Assembly: GCA_023212695.1 (NCBI GenBank)
Contig: JALCCG010000042.1
Location: 39,796 to 103,795 of the forward strand
DNA: 64,000 nucleotides
Origin: Sporisorium sorghi
Taxonomy: Eukaryota > Basidiomycota > Ustilaginomycetes > Ustilaginales > Ustilaginaceae
Reading direction: 5' to 3'
The position numbers and the translations under genes are program-made. Positions 54,226-62,272 of this stretch are shown here, in pieces (positions within the stretch are counted from its first letter, which is position 1; every line of letters begins with the position of its first letter). The notes beneath the pieces were generated by a model, which was not told where the DNA came from, made no database searches, and saw nothing but the letters and a program-made list of their open reading frames with translations.

Positions 54226-55842
54226 ATGAGAGTATTGATTGTAGATGACGAGCAGCATGTACGGGAAGCGATCGGGCTTCTGGCTGACTGGGAGCGGCAT
54301 GGTATAACCGAAATCGATCAGGCCTCTGACGGCGAGGAAGCCGTGAGATTAATTGAGCAGACCAACCCGCAAATTGTTATGACCGACATGCGAATGCCCC
54401 GTAAAAACGGACTGGAACTTCTGACCTGGCTGCATAGCACCAAACCGGATATCAAGGTGCTTGTCATTAGCGGCTATGACGATTTTGAATATGTACGACA
54501 TACGATTCGCTCCGGAGGCATTGACTATATCCTGAAGCCCGTGGAGCCGGACAGCTTGAACGAGGCGTTAAGCAAAGCGGTGCATACCTGGCAGCTAGAG
54601 GAAGAGAAACGGCAGCGCATCACCACTCAAAATATTGAAATGAATCAGATGACCCCGTTCTATATGGACCGCCTGCTTTCGGATCTCGTGAGCGGATACG
54701 GGAACAGGGAAAGCGTCGTCTCCCAATTACGGAACCGGATTAGGCTGCCCGAGGCCGGTACTGTATGCAATGTAGCGGTGCTCAGCGATGTTCAATTTGA
54801 CGAAGCCTTGCTGTCGAAATTTCGCAACAGGCGGCACCTGCTCTCTTTCACGCTTATCAATATCTGCAATGAGCTGCTGAAGGATCAGGGGGTTGCCTTC
54901 AGACACAGCGATAAGCCCGGCGAAATCATCCTGCTCTGCTGGCATCCGAGGCTTCCCTTCAACGACCTGCTGGGGAGGATTAATGACGGCTTTTTCTCTA
55001 CCCTTCGCAGGCGCTGCCATTTCGGTGCGGCGGAAGCAAGCGCCTTTCCCAATGATCTCCCGAAGGCTTATCAAAATGCCGTCCAAGCCTTGTTCAGCCG
55101 CAATCTGCTGACGGGAACATGCCGAATACACCGTGAACGCGCCGTCGATAGCGAAGGCTCACGGACGCTGCGGCTCTCTTCCTATGAGGAGAAGTTCAAG
55201 CTGGCCGCTCTTAGCGGAAGCAAGGAACGCATGGAAGCTGCCACGGAGGAATGGCTGCAGGATGTACGCGATCGGGATCTTGTATCCCCGGAGCATCTGC
55301 TCCGGTGGAGTTCAGAATGGGACTGGATACAGTATCACTGGACAGAGAGTGAGGTGAAAAGCACGCAGGAGCCGATCGAAGACGCTGAAATCTCGCAGGA
55401 TCTTCCATCCGCTCTGCCCTTTAGCGAGGAAGGAATGATCTGCTGGGATCGCTGGCGTGAACAGATCAGCGGCAGGCTGCATGCGGCATCCAGGGTGCTT
55501 ACCCAGATCCATTCAAAGGATAACCATATCATCCATGACATCGCCCACTATCTGGAGCATCACTATCACGAGGAGATCTCGCTGCAGCAAATCGCGGGGA
55601 GATTCTTTCTGAGCAGGGAATACATTTCGCGCAAATTCAAACAGGAGTTTGGCGTAACGCTATCCGATTTTCTCGGTCGGATTCGCATCAACAAAGCCAA
55701 GACGCTGCTGCTTAACCCCCAAATCCGGATTGCTCAAATCGCCGAGATGGTCGGTTATCAGGATGAGAAATATTTCAGTAAAGTGTTTAAAAAAATGGAA
55801 GGCTTCACGCCGAACGAATACCGTAAGAAGCATATGAATTAA
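54226..55842 (+). CDS. YesN-type response regulator with AraC domain
   Basis: 538 residues from ATG 54226, one base after the kinase stop. Receiver domain with D in PQIVMTDMRMPRKNG and K in IDYILKPVEPDS; a central linker (~150-430); C-terminal AraC double HTH (QQIAGRFFLSREYISRKFKQ and IRIAQIAEMVGYQDEKYFSK). It is intact, in contrast to the frameshifted counterpart at 9271-10916. Confidence 0.94.
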   Translation: MRVLIVDDEQHVREAIGLLADWERHGITEIDQASDGEEAVRLIEQTNPQIVMTDMRMPRKNGLELLTWLHSTKPDIKVLVISGYDDFEYVRHTIRSGGIDYILKPVEPDSLNEALSKAVHTWQLEEEKRQRITTQNIEMNQMTPFYMDRLLSDLVSGYGNRESVVSQLRNRIRLPEAGTVCNVAVLSDVQFDEALLSKFRNRRHLLSFTLINICNELLKDQGVAFRHSDKPGEIILLCWHPRLPFNDLLGRINDGFFSTLRRRCHFGAAEASAFPNDLPKAYQNAVQALFSRNLLTGTCRIHRERAVDSEGSRTLRLSSYEEKFKLAALSGSKERMEAATEEWLQDVRDRDLVSPEHLLRWSSEWDWIQYHWTESEVKSTQEPIEDAEISQDLPSALPFSEEGMICWDRWREQISGRLHAASRVLTQIHSKDNHIIHDIAHYLEHHYHEEISLQQIAGRFFLSREYISRKFKQEFGVTLSDFLGRIRINKAKTLLLNPQIRIAQIAEMVGYQDEKYFSKVFKKMEGFTPNEYRKKHMN

Positions 55843-55938
55843 CGAGTTGCCTGCTGCCTCTCTCGGGAGGCACTGGCTCGATATCGATTCTTTTGGGTAT
55901 ATTCTATATATTCCAGACTGATACCAGGAGGAGATCGT

Positions 55939-56703
55939 ATGTACCGCAACAATCCATACCGCTGGTGGAATCTTCTGTTTTTTGCCGGGGTTATCACCGT
56001 GAATGTGTTATCGGGAATTCTGCCGCTTGGCGGCAGAACAACCGGGGAAATATCGGATAAGTATTATACGGCGATCACTCCCGCGGGTTATGCCTTTACG
56101 ATATGGTCCGTCATCTATGTGCTGCTGCTCTTTTTTGTCATCTACCAGCTGCGCCGTGATACCGGAACCCGGGATACTGTCAGATCCATCGGACCATGGT
56201 TTATACTAAGCTGCGTCTTCAATATGGCATGGCTGGTATTGTGGCATTATCTGTATATCGAGTGGTCTGTCATTGTGATGTTATTGCTGCTGTTAACCTT
56301 ATGGGTACTCTATGTCCGCACGCACTCCATAAGCTATCCAGCAACAGGGGAGAAGCTGTTTCTCCAATTACCGTTCAGCCTTTATATCGGATGGGTGTGT
56401 CCTGCCTTTATCGTGAATGTTGCAATCGTGATTCAGAAGAATGGCTGGAGCTTTCTGGGTCTGAATGAGACCCCCTTGGGGATTGTCCTGCTCTGTATCG
56501 GGGCTCTGCTCGCCATTCTCATCGGCCTCCGTTACCGTGACAGTATCGTACCGATGGTCTTTACGTGGGCATATATCGCCATTGCAGCCGAGCATCGGGA
56601 GACGGACGCCATCTTGATGACAGCCTTTATCCTTTCTGTTGTCTTGTTCGTATATGCCGTATGGCTCTTCTTTACACGAAACCGGAGAAGGTCACGGTAT
56701 TAA
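55939..56703 (+). CDS. TspO/MBR-related tryptophan-rich membrane protein
   Basis: 254 residues; SD AGGAGG ahead of ATG 55939. Seven to eight membrane helices. Motifs PAGYAFTIWSVIYVLLL and WLVLWHYLYIEWSVIVM match the TspO/MBR-type tryptophan-rich sensory proteins, although this group is longer than classical TspO (~160 residues). Family members bind porphyrins; the role here is unknown. No operon partner. Confidence 0.8.
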   Translation: MYRNNPYRWWNLLFFAGVITVNVLSGILPLGGRTTGEISDKYYTAITPAGYAFTIWSVIYVLLLFFVIYQLRRDTGTRDTVRSIGPWFILSCVFNMAWLVLWHYLYIEWSVIVMLLLLLTLWVLYVRTHSISYPATGEKLFLQLPFSLYIGWVCPAFIVNVAIVIQKNGWSFLGLNETPLGIVLLCIGALLAILIGLRYRDSIVPMVFTWAYIAIAAEHRETDAILMTAFILSVVLFVYAVWLFFTRNRRRSRY

Positions 56704-56811
56704 GTGAACCCCCTCGCTAAGCAGTTAAGGCGTCTTGCTACCAATAAATCGAGGGTATGTCATAAACTTGGGTTGAATTGATCAAGCCAAGGGGATTCCA
56801 TTTCGAGAGAC

Positions 56812-57855
56812 CTATTCAAGCGATCTTAGAATTTCTCCAATAATCCCCTTGGATTGATGAACACCGGAATCGATGTTTGTCATAATGATGCTGCCCTTGC
56901 CTTGATACGGCTTCGCTGTCAACAGGCATTGGAATCCCACACCCCAACCAAGTGACGATATTTCAACTTCCTGCTCACTCCCATCCAGAAAAACTCCAAG
57001 CCCTGTCCAGTCTCTGCCACCTTGAGGAGTAATCCATTCTTTTGCCTTGCCCTCAGAAATCCCTAGTATACTCTTGCTCTTTAACGAATTCATCAATTCG
57101 ATCACCAGAACGGCCAGATCGGCTGGCGTGGTCCAAAGCCCTGAAGCTGCTGGGTATGGATACATGGGGTACTTGCCTTCAACTAATCTCCCGTTTTTGT
57201 GGTGACCGCATGACAGCTGTCCATTCATTGATTTGTAGGAAGACGGATTCATTTTACTATTTCTGATATGTAACGGAGCAAATATAAGTTCATCTAACAG
57301 TACCTGAAACGGCTTTCCAGATACGTCCTCTATTACTTGTTGGATGATGCAGAAACCTGTATCGGAGTAAGCAAATTCACTACCAGGCTCATACGTGACA
57401 TTAATCGCTTCTCTGCAATAGGCTGACCTTCCCTCTAACAGCTCCACCATTGAAGGTGAACCCTGTACGGAATTCCACACGCCAAAACTATCTTCAGGAT
57501 CCAAGATCCCTGATTGATGACTGAGTAATGTTCGAAGGGTCACTTTATGATGTTGCGTACATTCGCTCTCAGGAACCTTCCAGGAAGAGAGTTTAACATT
57601 AACATCTTCATCTATATCCACAATTCCTTGATCAGCCAACTTCAACACGAGCATGGATGTAACAAATTTACTAATGGAGCAAGCGTTAAACATAGAATGG
57701 CTAGTTACCCTGCGATCGGTTCCCGCTTCCAGAATACCGTAACCTTCCGTCATACGAATGTGACCCTCCTGAATTCTTGCCATACTCAATCCTGTCACCT
57801 GATATCGTTCCATCCATTCACGTATATTCCTGTTGATATCAGACCCCATTCCCAT
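56812..57855 (-). CDS. Serine hydrolase, beta-lactamase-like
   Basis: 347 residues. ATG 57855 has GGGGG 6 nt upstream. Motifs: SISK (SxxK) in ACSISKFVTSM, YSDTG in place of Y-x-N, and no clear HGG. The family includes D-aminopeptidases and penicillin-binding-like enzymes. No signal peptide. It is unrelated in detail to the hydrolase at 30174-31223. Confidence 0.83.
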   Translation of the reverse strand: MGMGSDINRNIREWMERYQVTGLSMARIQEGHIRMTEGYGILEAGTDRRVTSHSMFNACSISKFVTSMLVLKLADQGIVDIDEDVNVKLSSWKVPESECTQHHKVTLRTLLSHQSGILDPEDSFGVWNSVQGSPSMVELLEGRSAYCREAINVTYEPGSEFAYSDTGFCIIQQVIEDVSGKPFQVLLDELIFAPLHIRNSKMNPSSYKSMNGQLSCGHHKNGRLVEGKYPMYPYPAASGLWTTPADLAVLVIELMNSLKSKSILGISEGKAKEWITPQGGRDWTGLGVFLDGSEQEVEISSLGWGVGFQCLLTAKPYQGKGSIIMTNIDSGVHQSKGIIGEILRSLE

Positions 57856-57960
57856 GGTATTCCCCCATTCCATCTATCCTCTTACTAGATTCCAATCCAT
57901 TATAGAACATACGTTCCTTAAAATCAAGATTAATGGGAATTAATTCATAAAACCAAACAA

Positions 57961-57994
57961 ATAGGAGCTCTGCCAAGGTAGGCAGAGCTCCTAT
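57961..57994 (-). terminator. Rho-independent terminator after ridA
   Basis: ATAGGAGCTCTGCC / GGCAGAGCTCCTAT, 14-bp stem, 6-nt loop, then TTTGTTT on the minus strand. Confidence 0.9.
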
Positions 57995-58005
57995 CATAGA
58001 ATTGC

Positions 58006-58386
58006 TTATTTCTTAACAGCGATAACTTCGATTTCAACCAGTCCGTCCTTCGGAAGACGGGCAACCTCCACGGCACTGCGGGCAGGATACGGCTCTGCGA
58101 AGAAACTGCCGTACACTTCATTCACGGCGGCAAAATCATTCATATCCTTCAAGAACACAGTGGTTTTAACCACCTGTTCCAGGCTTGTCCCGGCCGCTTC
58201 AAGAATCGCCTTCACATTGCTAAGGGACAGCTTGGTTTGCTCCTGTACCCCTTCGCCGAATTCACCTGTCTCCGGGTTCAGACCAAGCTGGCCTGATGTA
58301 TACACCAATCCGTTAATTTCAACAGCCTGGCTGTAAGGCCCGATGGCTCCTGGCGCTTGGTTCGTCGATATGATATTTTTACTCAT
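58006..58386 (-). CDS. ridA: RidA family enamine/imine deaminase
   Basis: 126 residues, full family length, no signal peptide. It hydrolyses 2-iminoacids such as 2-aminoacrylate. Active-site R in [13 protein letters not shown] and E in VEIEVIAV are present, as is the [11 protein letters not shown] motif. This is the cytosolic member; a second, secreted RidA-like protein is encoded at 61708-62253. Confidence 0.94.
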   Translation of the reverse strand: MSKNIISTNQAPGAIGPYSQAVEINGLVYTSGQLGLNPETGEFGEGVQEQTKLSLSNVKAILEAAGTSLEQVVKTTVFLKDMNDFAAVNEVYGSFFAEPYPARSAVEVARLPKDGLVEIEVIAVKK

Positions 58387-58454
58387 CGTTCATCACCCTC
58401 TCTATGTATTCCTATCTGTGTACATTGTAATCTGCCACGGTGACTCTGGCAAAT

Positions 58455-59122
58455 CTAATCAGCTGCCTCGCCAAGTACATGAATGACTTCGTTGGTGTAG
58501 ATATGATGGCCTTTCATATCCGTTAGCCCTATGTTGACCATTGACTTGGCTACCTTTATGCCGGAATGGCGCGGTATGGAGCGAGTTTCGGACCTCTGAA
58601 CGCAAAATCGAAGGCTGTCATGAGAACCGAAGCGGCTCGCTCCCCAAACCGCTGCTCGGGCCTGTCACCCAGCAATAATGACGGTCTGAACAGATGCAGT
58701 CCTCGAAAACCGATCTCGCCCAATCTTTGTTCCGTTTCCCCCTTGGTCCGCAGATAGAAATTACGCACCTTCGGATTGGCTCCAGCGGAGCTGACCGCCA
58801 TAAACTGTCTTACGCCATGCCGCTTAGCCAGCTCTGCGGTTTTGATGACATAATCCACATCCACTTTGCGGAACTCCTGCTGGGAACCGGCCTTCTTAAT
58901 CGTTGTCCCCAAACAGCAATACACGCTATGGACGCCGGAAAAAGCATCGCTGTATCGATCCAGCCGATCCCACTCCACCAGGATGGGCTTCAGCTTGGGA
59001 TGTGTAACATCCGGAAGCCTTCGAACGAGCACGCGCACCTCGTCAAGCTCCTCACGGCGCAGCAGCTCGTCGGTTACCAAACGGCCTACAAGTCCCGTGG
59101 CTCCGACCACAAGGGCAATCAT
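58455..59122 (-). pseudogene. NAD(P)-binding oxidoreductase, C-terminus frameshifted
   Basis: Start ATG 59122 (upstream AGGTGGG). Nucleotide-binding GATGLVG near residue 10 in an atypical SDR (HTATIP2-like) fold; FMAVSSAGANPKVRNFYLRTKGETEQRL carries the YxxxK-like region. The frame stops after APYRAIPA at about 58556, but the next frame carries on with IKVAKSMVNIGLTDMKGHHIY to a stop at 58455, which matches the expected C-terminal ~33 residues. One missing base near 58558 would explain it. Real mutation or sequencing error. Confidence 0.78.
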
Positions 59123-59202
59123 TCCCACCTCGAGTCTCCCTCCTTCCGTTCATGATATTAAATATAAATTAGATGAAGGATCACCCGCAAATCGCCACTC
59201 TT

Positions 59203-60465
59203 CTATGGAGAACGAAGAACTCTCCGCCCAACCGTCAATGCGATCAGCACCATCAAGACGCCCACTGCGGTTTGAAATCCGTATTGAGATACCCAGTCCG
59301 GCGCATTTGCGATCCCCTTAAATATAAAACCTCCCAGCACAGGGCCCAGGAAAGAAGTAAAACCCGTTATCGCCGAGTATACAGCAATAAACATCGGCCG
59401 TTCGCTTTTTGGCGTATCCCCAATCATAAAGTTGAAGGCCAGCTGGTTAAACCCGCCTACTCCGGCACCCAGCAGCATATGCGACAGCAGCAGCACCGGA
59501 ATAACCGGCAGGACTGACAGCAGTCCCCATGACAAGCATGAGCCTGCAATAAGCGGCAGCGTCCAGTAGAGCAAGGTTCTGTTGCTAAAGCGCGCGTTCA
59601 AATTCCCCCACACATAGAAGCCGATCATCATGACCATGGTTTGTGCAACCGTCATGATGGAAACGACCGAATACGAAATATGCAGAACATCTAGCATGGC
59701 GTATGAATATAGCGGGACAATCAGCGTCTGCAGAAACAACCAGGCTGCCAGAAATAACGTTGACCTGATGAAGGTGGAGTCCGCAAGTGGCTTTCGGATC
59801 ATCGCTTTAAACTGACGCTCACTCGAATGCTCGAATGGAGGGTCCGGATACAAGAAGAATAGGGACAAGTTCGCGGAAATTGCAATCCATGAAATGATAA
59901 ACAGAATTAGGAAGCCCTCGCTGCCAGGATAACGGTCCAGGATCACCCCCCCGACAAACAGGGTCAAGGCCCCCAGCGCATTCAAAATCGTATTGCGTAT
60001 GCCAAAATAACGTCCCCGTACCTTCGCTGGCACCATATCGCTAATGAGCGAAGTCCAGAGCACGCCGGATACGGTATTGGCTATAAAGGCGGCCATGTAC
60101 AAAACCATAAACACCGGAATCCACCAGCGTTCCGGGAAAATAAACGGAATAACGCCCGTGGCCCCCCATAAGATGCGGTGCACAAAGACGAATACAATCA
60201 TGGCCTTCTTGCGGTATTGCAGGCGCTGGATCAGGTACGCTACTAGAATCTGAAGCACGTTGAACAGCGTTGTGACGGCAAGAACGAATCCAACCTCGCT
60301 GGACTCCGCGCCCAGGAACAATAAGTACCCTGTAAGAAAAGGCCCTCCCAGCAGCGTCTGCAATATGATCGCCGGGACCCCTTCCCATGTTGCCGCTATC
60401 AAATTTCTGCGCTGGTATGAAACCTGTTTACGCGGCTTGTGAATAACCTGGACAGCCTTGATGAT
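59203..60465 (-). CDS. MFS transporter with non-standard start
   Basis: About 400-420 residues, 12 predicted helices, LGAGVGGFNQLAFNFMIGDTP in the second half. The frame has no ATG or GTG near the expected start. TTG 60402 would give 399 residues but lacks an SD and omits a basic N-terminus (KPRKQVSYQRRN). AAGGAG (60472-60477) lies 6-9 nt before in-frame ATC codons (60465, 60462). The start at 60465 is tentative. The substrate is unknown. Confidence 0.72.
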   Translation of the reverse strand: MIKAVQVIHKPRKQVSYQRRNLIAATWEGVPAIILQTLLGGPFLTGYLLFLGAESSEVGFVLAVTTLFNVLQILVAYLIQRLQYRKKAMIVFVFVHRILWGATGVIPFIFPERWWIPVFMVLYMAAFIANTVSGVLWTSLISDMVPAKVRGRYFGIRNTILNALGALTLFVGGVILDRYPGSEGFLILFIISWIAISANLSLFFLYPDPPFEHSSERQFKAMIRKPLADSTFIRSTLFLAAWLFLQTLIVPLYSYAMLDVLHISYSVVSIMTVAQTMVMMIGFYVWGNLNARFSNRTLLYWTLPLIAGSCLSWGLLSVLPVIPVLLLSHMLLGAGVGGFNQLAFNFMIGDTPKSERPMFIAVYSAITGFTSFLGPVLGGFIFKGIANAPDWVSQYGFQTAVGVLMVLIALTVGRRVLRSP

Positions 60466-60518
60466 GATGCACTCCTTCGATGTCTTAGAATGGGCTGATC
60501 AAACTTCCTTTTGACCTC

Positions 60519-60546
60519 ATTCTACACCGCATTACACCTAAGTCAA
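60519..60546 (-). promoter_or_regulatory. Promoter of the MFS gene
   Basis: Minus strand -35 TTGACT (60541-60546), 16-bp spacer, -10 TAGAAT (60519-60524). Confidence 0.65.
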
Positions 60547-60621
60547 TATGACTTTTCAAATATAAAACTCACATGATTTTCTTCATGCCTAAGGGCTTGA
60601 TACCCCGGCTTAAGAAGACAC

Positions 60622-60659
60622 AAAAAGAGTGCAAATCAGGCACGATTTGCACTCTTTTT
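60622..60659. terminator. Terminator overlapping the end of the 92-residue gene
   Basis: AAAAAGAGTGCAAATC / GATTTGCACTCTTTTT, 16-bp stem. On the minus strand it begins inside the last codons (WKKSANRA) of the 60636-60914 gene and has T-runs on both sides. Confidence 0.85.
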
Positions 60660-60914
60660 CCAAGCGGTTATGAAACTGGTCAACGGTTTCCATTCCCTGC
60701 GGAGCCAGCCGGATGATTCGGCAGTTTCCTCCGCCATAAGCCCCGCGGGGGAAGCCGCCTGTTGACTGTCTTTGACAGGGAGAGCTTCCTCGTTCATCAT
60801 CTCATAGTATCCCAAATGATAGGTGCTGACCATGTCTCCGTGTAAGGTAAACGCTTTGCCGTCACGAATATCAATCAATTTGCCGGTCACAACCCGGGAT
60901 TCCAGCATGATCAT
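60636..60914 (-). CDS. Small protein, unknown function
   Basis: 92 residues; GGAGG lies 4 nt before ATG 60914 and 10 nt before ATG 60908, so the start is open. No membrane segment. N-terminal part TGKLIDIRDGKAFTLHGDMVSTYHLGYYEMM may be a small beta domain; the tail is low in complexity. It is 26 bp after csbD. The stop codon is inside the terminator. Confidence 0.6.
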   Translation of the reverse strand: MIMLESRVVTGKLIDIRDGKAFTLHGDMVSTYHLGYYEMMNEEALPVKDSQQAASPAGLMAEETAESSGWLRREWKPLTSFITAWKKSANRA

Positions 60915-60940
60915 TCCGCCTCCCTTATCCTCTGAATAGA

Positions 60941-61144
60941 CTAGTCACGGAACCTGGTACTCCAATCTGTATATTCACGCTCTGCGTCATCTTTCGAGTG
61001 ACCGTAGCGTTCCTGTATCTTCCCTACCAACTTGTCCTTTTCTCCAGCAATCACGTCGAGGTCGTCATCGGTCAATTTGCCCCATTGCTTCTTCGCTTCG
61101 CCCTTCATCTGCTTCCATTTCCCTTTAAATACGTTGCTATCCAT
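60941..61144 (-). CDS. CsbD family stress protein
   Basis: 67 residues with the full CsbD pattern: FKGKWKQMKGEAKKQWGKLTD near the start and GKIQERYGHSKDDAEREY later. The family is linked to general stress in bacilli; mechanism not known. SD AGAGGAG precedes ATG 61144. Confidence 0.92.
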   Translation of the reverse strand: MDSNVFKGKWKQMKGEAKKQWGKLTDDDLDVIAGEKDKLVGKIQERYGHSKDDAEREYTDWSTRFRD

Positions 61145-61299
61145 AAATATCAGCTCCTCTTAGAGTAATGAATGATGAATTCTATAATTGCCTGTACTTG
61201 TGTATACCCGTCACGAGTTTCTCTGAATCCTGGCAAAGGATGTCATGCGCAGATTCTTCCTCTTTCTTTCTCCGGTGGCCTGCAATTGTGAAGATATAG

Positions 61300-61346
61300 A
61301 AAAGCTGCCACCGTGGATCTCGACAGATCCACGGGACAGCTTTTTT
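61300..61346 (-). terminator. Rho-independent terminator after tatA
   Basis: AAAGCTGTCCCGTGGATC / GATCCACGGTGGCAGCTTT with two mismatches and a T-run on the minus strand. It closes the amine oxidase, RidA and TatA unit. Confidence 0.88.
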
Positions 61347-61400
61347 TACATCTTCCTATTCAAGGCTCCTTGTTTCTTAGGTACCGGATTCAACCGCCTA

Positions 61401-61616
61401 TCATCCTTTCAATTTAATGACCGATGCCTCCCGATCTCTCTCTTTGTCCTTCTCTTCCTCTTTATCATCGCCAACAAGCTCTCTTGCGGAAGCTTTGAAT
61501 TCGAACAATGTACGGCCTACCGCCCGGCCAAGTTCCGGCAGCTTCGAAGGCCCGAACAGAATGAGGACGACAACCAAGATCATCATTAATCCGACAAAGC
61601 CGACATTCTGGAACAT
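61401..61616 (-). CDS. tatA: Twin-arginine translocase subunit TatA
   Basis: 71 residues: one membrane helix ([15 protein letters not shown]), the [14 protein letters not shown] hinge, an amphipathic helix and a charged tail. Together with a TatC (not in this window) it forms the pore for folded proteins with twin-arginine signals. It is the last gene of the operon with a Tat-dependent amine oxidase, 91 bp after the secreted RidA-like gene. Confidence 0.93.
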   Translation of the reverse strand: MFQNVGFVGLMMILVVVLILFGPSKLPELGRAVGRTLFEFKASARELVGDDKEEEKDKERDREASVIKLKG

Positions 61617-61707
61617 TTGGACTCAACTCCTCTAATTAAGTAATAGGACTCTGTTTGACTCCTAAGCGCTGGATTTGTTATTTCTTTTTTTTCAACTATC
61701 CTGCTCC

Positions 61708-62253
61708 CTATTTCTTCTTACTCGGAAACACGGCTACCGCCTCAATCTCAATCAACCAATCGGAATTAACGAGACTGGCTACTCCTACGGTGGAACGAGC
61801 AGGCTTAACCGGATTCTCCTTCGTATTAAAGAATTGGGCGTAAGCATCAAACCAGCCGGTATAATCAAAACTTCCATTCTTGGCTGCATCCGGGGTCAGG
61901 TACACCCTCAGATAAACAACATCCTTCATTGTCAGTCCCTGCTCCTTCAGCTGCTTCTCAATCTCCTTCAGGATGCCGAGCCCCTGGGTTTTGGTGTCGC
62001 CATAACGTTCGTACACCGTTTTGCCATCCTTGTTCAATATAGGGGGCACCGTCCCGCTGGTATAGAGGTAAGAAGACCCTTCCGGCACAATTACCCCGCT
62101 TGAGATAGAAGAAGTAGGACTGCCGTAAAATTTAGGAGCGGGCGCTGCCTTGGATGGCTTCTTATGGACAGTGGCACTGTCTGCATACGCGGTGACGCTT
62201 ACGGCACTGAATAACATGGTCAGAGCCAGTAACGTCTTCCATTGGTTTTTCAT
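61708..62253 (-). CDS. Secreted RidA-like protein
   Basis: 181 residues from ATG 62253, behind GGGAG. A Sec signal peptide (MKNQWKTLLALTMLFSAVSVTAYADS, cleavage after AYA) is followed by a Lys/Pro linker and a RidA domain. R of PVKPARSTVGVASL and E of WLIEIEAVAVF, the active-site residues of RidA, are kept. RidA proteins are normally cytosolic, so an exported one is uncommon. It starts 19 bp after the amine oxidase gene, which suggests that it handles imines formed by that enzyme. Confidence 0.9.
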   Translation of the reverse strand: MKNQWKTLLALTMLFSAVSVTAYADSATVHKKPSKAAPAPKFYGSPTSSISSGVIVPEGSSYLYTSGTVPPILNKDGKTVYERYGDTKTQGLGILKEIEKQLKEQGLTMKDVVYLRVYLTPDAAKNGSFDYTGWFDAYAQFFNTKENPVKPARSTVGVASLVNSDWLIEIEAVAVFPSKKK

Positions 62254-62272
62254 TGAATAGTCTCCCTTCAAT

